Part shown: positions 56,842-64,000 of the stretch, one piece after another
Layout of the letters: the number at the start of each line of letters is the position of its first letter
Position numbering within the stretch: position 1 is the first letter of the stretch
NCBI RefSeq assembly: GCF_019112545.1
Contig: NW_025064923.1
Span: forward strand, 62,001-126,000
Direction of reading: 5' to 3'
Length of the DNA stretch: 64,000 bases
Origin: Guyanagaster necrorhizus
Lineage: Eukaryota; Basidiomycota; Agaricomycetes; Agaricales; Physalacriaceae
Notes under the pieces: model-generated
What the model was told of the DNA's origin: nothing
Database searches by the model: none
Seen by the model: the letters and a program-made list of their open reading frames with translations, nothing else
Position numbers and translations under genes: made by a program

Positions 56842-56884
56842 GGAAAAAAAAAGGGGGTGGGGGGAGGGGGGGGGGGAAAAAACC
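56842..56884 (+). repeat. A/G homopurine tract with G runs
   Basis: Runs of 9 A, 5 G, 6 G and more than 9 G lie between 56842 and 56884, separated by single bases. At least four G runs close together meet the usual pattern for a G-quadruplex. It lies beyond the stop of the membrane-protein gene at 57307. Confidence 0.7.
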
Positions 56885-57306
56885 AAAAGGAGTGGACGCA
56901 TTCAGCGAAAATAGGATGAGATGTATGAAATGAAGTAGAAAGTGATATGATGGTAATGGCACACAAAGAAAACACAATGCATGAATAAGGGGTAATAATT
57001 CGGCTTGGGGAAACAAGTCCGGTGAGAAAGAGAAGTACGTATAAACACGGCACAAAGAGTAACTAATGAAGGACCAAGAGGTGCCGGGATTGGATATGAA
57101 GGGTGTGCGGATGAGGGGGTACATTGTTGACGTCGATGGTGAGAACATATGATAATAAAGTCAGAAAGTTGGGCACTAACGGAGGTGAAGATGCGAATAT
57201 GAAGCTACAAATAACCCATGAGAACAGACCAAGAAATGACAGACGATATAGGGACAGACGCGAGGAGATGCAAGAAAGTACGACAGTAAAGAATGGTTCC
57301 GTGCTG

Positions 57307-58746
57307 TCAGTGTGGATTGTCCTGCACGGTGTCACCACTGTCACTCATCGTCTCCACTCGCACGCCTCTTGATGAGCTTACGCTCCGTATGTCACGTCCC
57401 TCGTCAGCTAGTTCCCTATTCAGCAGTTCGCCCTGTCTGTCATTATTTCCAGGACTGTCCCCCTCTTCTACGGCCACGTCCATGAAGTCAGGCTTCCGCA
57501 GCGCTTTCCTGAAAGCATCCGCCATTATTGCTGCATCTGCGCCGGAAAACGGACCTGCATCGCCTGCGCTTCCTGACACCGTTGATGCCCCATCGGGCGA
57601 TACTATGCTCGGAGCACGTTGCCCGTGCCCGACAGAACTTTGTGGTTCGCCCGCAGCGGCGGCCAGGAGAGGCGAACCAGGAGAATTGCCTACATGCGCC
57701 ATCATCGGTGATGAAGAGCCCATAGAGTTTCGGTTGGATTCGAGTTCGGCGTTACGCCGGCGTATCCGTCGGAGGATGAAAAATGCGAGTATGCATGATG
57801 TGGCGATGGCGAGGAAGCCCAGAACGACAATGACGGCGATGGCCCAGTGTGGGAAGTTGGAGTCGCTTGCACCAGACTGGACATTGCCATTGCCACTGAC
57901 ACTGCTTGAGCTCCCACTGCCAGACTCAGACGCTGATGAAGCTGTCGATGTACTGGTATATGAGGATGATGATCTCGTTGATGAGGTTGATGATGATGTG
58001 GAGGACGTCGAGGACAGTGTCGCAAGAACGGAGTCGGCATACGTCGTTTCTATCATAAACTAAGGCGGAGGAATGACAGTCATAAGTATAAGAACTCACG
58101 AACGGCAGTAAAGTGAGTTTGGGTCAATTCTGAGCCATCCAACTCTGTATCGTTCCGCGTAACGACCCAGTAAAAGGTGTATGTTAGATTTGAGCCACTC
58201 CAATCCTCGCCTGCAGTTCCAAACCATGTGTCGTTCACTTGAGCAGTGAGGGAACCGGCTTGATTCCTGGGGTTCGTTTGATTGGGGAAGAAAAGCAGCT
58301 GCTCTCGAGAATCTGCACGGAAAAGATAGACATTGACTTCATTCGTCTGAGTGAATTCGGGGAGACCAGAGTTCCCTGAAAAAGACATTGAGAATGGATA
58401 TATATGGACACTGCTAAAAAAGAGAACACGTACAGACGAAGGTCGACCATTGATGCTGAGGAAAAACGGAATCTGCTGTAGGAAAACACGAAATGACATC
58501 GTTGCCAGAGTTAACCTCGCAATTGTATTCGGCTTCCTCTAAGAAAGATGGATAAGTGAACTACATGCGAATGAACAAGGAGCAGGTGTGACGACGCACC
58601 GACTTGGTCTTGGTCAACAATCTGCCGAGCATTCAAGGGCATTAGCTCGTGTATTCGACGTCGTTTTGGTGCGCGAGAATGAGAAGAACCCGCATCGGCT
58701 GGTGTCTGCGTAGGCCAGGGCGAATTTTCAGAGGGAGATGGAGACA
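57307..58746 (-). CDS. Ser/Thr-rich single-pass membrane glycoprotein
   Basis: Exons join to one protein. An N-terminal part (58746-58612, MPLNARQIVDQDQ) is followed by EEAEYNCEVNSGNDVISCFP and FPQHQWSTFVW, then NSGLPEFTQTNEVNVYLFRA, LTAQVNDTWFG, and NLTYTFYWVVTRNDTELDGS. Several N-glycosylation sites (NQT, NDT, NLT) mark this as a lumenal or external domain. A Ser/Thr stalk and a membrane segment (WAIAVIVVLGFLAIATSCIL, then AFFILRRIRRR) lead to a Ser/Gly/Asp-rich tail ending at 57307. The N-terminus is not settled: ATG 58746 lacks a signal peptide and a leader exon may lie upstream. Unrecognised family; probably a surface receptor-like or sensor protein, similar in plan to the protein at 17185. 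Confidence 0.7.
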
Positions 58747-58774
58747 TTGAAGGACAAATTCTAGAGAAAAGCAA

Positions 58775-59357
58775 AGAATTATGAGGAAAAGTAGGATCTA
58801 TATCGCATTATCCAGGGAGAAGGGGAGGAGAATGGGTACTTGCACTAGGCAAGTGGACGGCGACGACGACGAGCAGCGAAGAGTCCAAGACAGGTCACGA
58901 CTGTTACGGGTCGTCACGACCGAGCCCACGCTCTCACGGATGATACAATATTTACCGTGACCCCCGGTCACCCTCCCCTGCGTATGTAAGCGCAGCCATT
59001 TTTATTTCACAGCGACAACCGCGACATCAGATGGACGTGATTGATACATATCTATTGCCCATTGCCCTATTACTGCTACGTAGTACAACCAAACGGTACT
59101 CGGTATCCCGTATATACCAGTGCTCTATTCACAGTACCTCAGAATAGCATGTTGATAGCATGAGAAACGTGGAGCCTCGTGGTGCCCTCGGTGCGGAACA
59201 CATAACGAGCTAGGCTAAATTTGGCAAATAAATTATTAAAATTTAATTTTGAATGTGCAGGGTCTTCGGCACGTGATCGGACCGTGATTCTGCGGTATGA
59301 TGTCAATCATCATGTTCCCCTTTGCCTCCGTCCGCCACAACGCCAGTCAGGATCACC
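58775..59357. promoter_or_regulatory. divergent intergenic region
   Basis: About 580 bp between divergent genes, with an AT-rich segment at 59222-59254. It should hold both promoters and possibly a leader exon of the membrane glycoprotein gene. No TATA box with good spacing was identified. Confidence 0.4.
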
Positions 59358-61437
59358 ATGTACCGTAACCTCCTAGCACATCTCTCAAGGCCTACGACCT
59401 CCCTGCCTTTCGAGACCGTTCAGGCTGCTCTTGCTCACCATCTTGCTCATCTTTCACCACTGCCGGCACCGTTGGCCGCAACTGCTGTCTCGTCACCGCT
59501 CTTTCTGTCGCATCCGCTCACCCTTGCCAAGCTCGACGCGCTCTCGACGGCTTTCCGACATGCACTGCATATCAAATTTGACCTGCTTAAACGCGATGCC
59601 GAACAAAGGTCCGCCGTCTTTTCGCGAGCCGTGAGAACCCGTCTCGCTTTGTGGGTCGATGCTCTTATTAAAGGCCTGCAAGGTGGGCAACCCATCATGA
59701 GGCTCGCTTGTTCAACGGGTGTAATATTGGGGATAAATGATGTAAAACTTGCATGCCAGGGACTTGTCGAGAATGAAGTCGTGTTGTCATTAGCCGAGGT
59801 TATGGACCTTTTCAAGCATGACACGTTCTCCCTTCCCTCACCGAGCGGTGCCGGGGAATGGGAGAAGGAATTTCAGCCCCAGGGAGATCGTGAGTGCACT
59901 TTCTTGTCGTGTTCTCACACTCACTCTCTCTCTAGTAGACCTGTTATCTATCGCATTGATACTTTCTTCGCGCTCCCTGCCTCTAATCTCGGAAGAGAAG
60001 CTTAAAGCTCTTCCTTTGGAAATACTGTTGCAGCTGTTGACGTCGACAATATCGAGCGCTTTCCTTGCTGGAAAGTTCCTCTCCTCGCCACTGGTATGTC
60101 ATTCTTACTCGTCTCGTTACTGCCGACACCCATGGGGAATGCAAAATTATTTTACAAAAATGAGAGGAACGGTTCTACACTTTTTTCATATATATGGGCA
60201 TTGGCAGTGCACGTCTACCAATTATTTACCCCATTTTTAATTTAAACAGCCCGAATCTCCATTAATGGCCTCCATCGCACCACTCTCAAAATTATCGAGT
60301 CTTGCCCATTCCCTCCTTTTGGACTCGCGGCCGAAGGATGGTCTAATGACCGCACAAGCCACACTCATGACACTGCGTGAACTTTGTGCCCACGTTGAAG
60401 CGGATTACCGTACATGTAAACAGGAACCCGAATCCATAGCATCGGCCTGGTCGACGCTGAAAACTCTCCTTTTCTCAACAATTATGATCGCTGAATCTGT
60501 TCTTTCTTCTATCATATATGTGCCTCCAACTTTGACGACGACTACCATTGCCCTGACATCCCTGTTCGCGCTCTCCCACCTAGCATTCGTGATACAACGA
60601 TTTGGTGGTATCACTGCCTCTGGAAATGGATTCAAGGAGTTGAAACAGACTGTCTATCTGGCGTTGGATATCATCGCCAGCCAAGGCGATGGAGAGGGAG
60701 AGAGGTTTGTATACGAGCTACGAGACCGGAATACTAAGTCCCAGGATACAGAAGAGTTTGTCCTTGCGAAGAAGGCCTTTGTGCTGGCATGTGTCGAGCA
60801 GTTGATTCCAGTGCTCAGCCCAGAGTGTATAGAGCGGGACGTATGGTCACTCTGCGAGCCTCACCTCTCCGCACCAAGCCATCGAGAAACTTACGAGTCG
60901 GCGCATTCAGTCGTGCTCGCTATGTTGAGCAACAATAAGAACGTTGTCGAACGTATGGTGCCATTCTACACAGAGTGTCTAATTGACAATTCAGGCGATG
61001 GCGGCCTAGACACGCACCAATTGTGTTTGGCCTTCTCGACACTCGTCCGGTGCGCGTGTGAGAGTGGGGATTCTGCGCTGGGATGGTTCCCGGTTGATTC
61101 TCTTATCCGTGAGATCGAGGGGACTCGGACAGATGAGAAAAAGGGCAAGAGGCTGAGACTCGGGTTGATATCGTGCGTGTCCGCTGTCCGAGGCGTGCCG
61201 ATGCTTGAGAGAATTTTGGTGGAGGTTAGACGCGTTTTAGGTGGGAGCAAGGGAAAGAGCACCGGGCCACCTGTGAGTGCCAGTGACCGCATGGAGGAGG
61301 TTGAAAGGCTGGCAGAGGAGATTGTTCATCGTGTGGGAGGTGTCGATGGTGAGAAGGAGTTTGTCATCCGGTGGTGGAGTGAGCATAGGGCAACTTTGGC
61401 CGGAGATAGGGAAGATACCGAGTCGGCTCGGTTGTGA
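59358..61437 (+). CDS. helical protein ending in ARL, possibly Pex8-like
   Basis: The ATG at 59358 gives MYRNLLAHLSRPTTSLPFET; the frame is open 5' of it without another ATG. Three exons encode an all-helical protein of about 630 residues: AALAHHLAHLSPLPAPLAAT, FRHALHIKFDLLKRDAEQRS, RLALWVDALIKGLQGGQPIM, DLLSIALILSSRSLPLISEE, and after 60250 SAWSTLKTLLFSTIMIAESV and EEFVLAKKAFVLACVEQLIP. The last residues are ESARL, and ARL fits the type-1 peroxisomal signal. A large helical protein with such a tail is what fungal Pex8, a component linking import docking and RING complexes, looks like, but I cannot confirm that family by eye. Introns lie near 59890-59938 and 60092-60249; the second contains long AT-rich sequence. 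Confidence 0.6.
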
Positions 61438-63552
61438 CTTTTCTGTATTTGTGATCATCAACATTTGAAGAAGGGTATGATATTTCTGGTTGCTGTTCTG
61501 TCGGCTCTCGGACCTACACGTGTTTGATTCCAGCTGCAGCTGTCCACGTTCCCACTTGAGGTATTCTTTACCATGTTGTCGTACTTGAATGTTGAATGTT
61601 GAATGTCCAGCGATTACCTCAAGTGAACTTATTCTGTGCATGAGGTCGTGTCACAAGGCATTTCTTTGGCCTTCATACTTTATGCCTCTCTTCAATCCGA
61701 ACAAAGGTCATATTCGCTGAGGTTGAACTTGAATGCTGTTTGCTTGATGAAGACAGGGCTTCGTCCCCTCCGCGGAACTATTGTTTACCATGGATGTGGG
61801 TGTCTTCTAGTCTGAGAACATACCCACTTGTGATCTCAGCTGCCATCGACCTTGTTTGGTCTCAATTGGCTTATCACGTTGTCGCGTTCTCATCATCTGT
61901 TACGGATACAATGCTAAAACCGGAGTATTTCAGATGGCGGTACTGAACAGTTGGCCACCAAGCATCTTCACCCGTTTTCGAGCGGGTCATTTTGGCGCTA
62001 CGATGACGTTGAATGAGTGCCCGAGGCCGATGATATATATAAACGTGTCTGCATCTTTTTTGTCAGACCTACATAGGTTAGAGTAACTGTCAGTGGCAAG
62101 CATAACTTTATGATTGTTCGTGTAGTTGAAACTTGGGCATTATTCGGCACTTTTATTGGTTATATGACTTGCATCACGTCCGTCGACTGGAGCGCTTGGT
62201 CCCCCACTGGAGCTTAGTTTCTTACACATCACAGGATGCTGTATGAACGTGATTCTACAGATGATTCTACACCGGGATCACAGCTCGGATTGACCTCGAT
62301 GAACTTCTCTATCTAAGCTCATAACTCTCGTTACAAAGATACCGGTCACCGCTTCACGTCACCTATCGATTTTCGATTTGCCTTTTTAACTCATAATGGC
62401 CCTGGGTACTCATGGGTGCGTTTCCTGAATCTTTCCCTTTTCTTCCATTAACTGGCCGACAGTCGCTCATGCAATGACGTTCACATTGACTCCTACTTGC
62501 ATCTGAAGGCGTGCGACTTGAAAAGGTACTGATCTACGCGGTCCGGGGATTGGCGTTGGCGGTGATCTCGCATAACCTGTTGCGCTTCCGCACTGAGCAC
62601 CACTGCTTATTGCCACTTTCCACATGAACCGACCGTGCGTAAACTGAAGAGTTATCGGGACGAAGACCGTTCACACAATTCGTTCAACCTTCGCAAGTGA
62701 CGATCCTCATCATTGAACGACTCTTTCATAGATTGCGGAGCAAGAACCATACTTCATCCAACTTCATCCCTTGATAATCCATTGTAAGTGTATCTTCAAT
62801 CTTGTCCCCAACACTGGGGTTCGGAGCTATCCAGCTGCATATCGATATATTCATCGAAGGCCCGAAGCTCGATAATATTTGCAATGGCCATGAGGAGAGA
62901 AGCGTCTGATACTTTTTTGATTAATAGGCCGGATCCCCTTGCAGAATAAATATTGTCACAGCACCCACATAGGTTACCTTGCTACCAAGTTTAATCCAGC
63001 GTCGAGTCTGGTATGTGCAGGTGATTCGAGCCCTGTTGCCATAGAGTACTAATATTTAATCTTCTATCAGATCCTTTAGCATCAGATAGAGTAAGCATAT
63101 GTATCTGACGAGCTCCGACCTATCCAGCAATCGTTCCTGGCTTTTTGATCAGAAATGATTGAATGCCGGACCGGCTAAAATTCGAACGCCGGGTCTTGGC
63201 TAGTAGGACCAGAAGCCGACATGCCCATCAGTATTTCGAAACGGTGACTGCATTCCGCTGGTATTTAGATCCAGACCAGAGCCAGCATCTCGCTCCATTG
63301 CTTCTTCCGTCAGTCGGATTGAGTAGCTTGCAGGGGTAAAGATATCTGAGAAGTATATCCAACGGCGCTCGGATCCATTACGAAGAATCCACCTTACTAC
63401 CAAACTCTCCAATCACCCCTCGCTTTGCAGGCCCTTAGCGCGATCCGGTACCCCCGATCCAAGCAAAAAGGATGTGAGGTGCAATATAAATTTCCAGTCG
63501 GCGCCAATAGCTCCTGTCGCCCTTTCTTCCTTTCCGTCTCCTGTTCTTATAT
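61438..63552. other. gene-poor region with short tandem repeat
   Basis: About 2.1 kb without a supportable gene. A small tandem repeat, three copies of TTGAATG, lies at about 61586-61607. Frames at 61740-62086 and 63200-63412 show no domain. The right end should hold the promoter of the acyl-CoA ligase. Confidence 0.4.
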
Positions 63553-64000
63553 ATGGCGTCGACAGCGCTCTCGGAGACTCTCTTCACTATTCCTGATAAT
63601 TTATCTGTCTCCCAGTTTATGTTGGACTACCAACATCCTTTACGACCCCAACGAGGTGATACACCATGTTTTACAGACGATGATTCAGGTCAGATCGTCA
63701 GCTTCGACCAAGTAAGTGTCGTGTCCTTGTCCTTGTTGTCCTTGTAATTACCTCTGACCATGACTCAGGTGAAGCTCCGTACTCAACTATTGGCTGCCGC
63801 ATTGAATACCAGGTATAACGTTTGTCAGTTTTCTGTCTAGTGACGTTGTTTGCTGGACTGAACGTCACAAACTACGCGTAGCCGACACCGATGTCGGTAA
63901 GTTGTGATCCTCATAGATGCCTTTCTGGAAGATGTACTTATCAACAGTTGCCTGATCTCCAGTTCTGATTTGCAGTCCCAATCATGTCGGTCAGTACCAT
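63553..64000 (+). CDS. acyl-CoA synthetase/4-coumarate-CoA ligase-like (5' part)
   Basis: The start of an AMP-binding enzyme cut by the window end. The ATG at 63553 gives TIPDNLSVSQFMLDYQHPLR, then RGDTPCFTDDDSGQIVSFDQ, an intron with gtaagt...ctcag, and VKLRTQLLAAALNTR. This N-terminal pattern (IPDN...FMLDYQHPLRP, then a substrate-strand segment before RTQ.LAAALN) is that of mushroom 4CL-like acyl-activating enzymes, which form acyl-CoA or coumaroyl-CoA by way of an acyl-adenylate. The AMP-binding signature itself lies beyond the window, so substrate and any C-terminal peroxisomal signal cannot be judged. Confidence 0.7.

Noticed and set aside
57293..58063. Plus-strand frame of 256 codons
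   Set aside because: It is antisense to the Ser/Thr-rich membrane glycoprotein, which has a clear membrane helix and stalk on the minus strand.
63170..63240. tRNA-like TTCGAA motif on the edge of a GC-rich stretch
   Set aside because: No acceptor stem, D-arm or anticodon arm could be paired around it.

Overview
The window looks like nuclear DNA of a filamentous basidiomycete (Agaricomycetes-like). Genes lie on both strands at high density and are broken by many short introns (about 45-65 nt, GT-AG with CTAAC/CTGAC branch sites). The families are typical of mushrooms: a long F-box protein, a DUF6593-like protein, a GH128 glucanase, small Kre9/Knh1-like secreted proteins and Zn2Cys6 regulators. 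No rRNA, tRNA, CRISPR array or intact transposon was seen. Splice sites were read by eye, so internal exon edges are approximate unless stated.

Layout. 1-6.2 kb: VPS36 (ESCRT-II, minus, cut by the window start) is divergent from VPS45 (Sec1/Munc18), followed by ERV46 (ER-Golgi cargo receptor). 6.4-12.3 kb: an acidic coiled-coil protein with a C-terminal basic signal, a small mitochondrial-type membrane protein, and a long Ral2-like kelch-BTB protein. 12.3-15.1 kb holds only candidate coding fragments. 16-18.4 kb: a DUF6593-like protein and a Ser/Thr-rich single-pass membrane protein. A gene-poor stretch follows (18.4-25 kb) with one F-box gene. 25-32.4 kb is rich in secreted and wall genes: GH128, guanine deaminase (metabolic), two Kre9/Knh1-like proteins and a secreted double-psi beta-barrel protein. 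33.9-37 kb: Bzz1-type F-BAR/C1/SH3 protein. 37.2-39.5 kb: an unassigned minus-strand candidate and a frameshifted hemerythrin (HHE) relic. 39.7-48.1 kb: CAF1/POP2 deadenylase and a tandem pair of Zn2Cys6 transcription factors. 48.6-55.1 kb: carnitine acetyltransferase ending in SKL, divergent from a PPPDE-thioredoxin-PUL fusion, then a mitochondrial carrier. 55.7-58.8 kb: a DUF6533-like candidate and a second Ser/Thr-rich membrane protein. 59.4-61.4 kb: a helical, possibly Pex8-like protein ending in ARL. The window closes with the start of an acyl-CoA ligase.

Together, the left end groups endosome/vacuole trafficking, the middle groups cell-wall and secreted proteins, and the right end groups acyl and acetyl metabolism with peroxisome or mitochondrion links. 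Points of most interest are a 13-nt microexon inside the zinc cluster shared by the two paralogous regulators, GC-AG introns, the HHE pseudogene, an apparent one-base frameshift in VPS36, possible dual targeting of the carnitine acetyltransferase, and the three-domain PPPDE-Trx-PUL protein.
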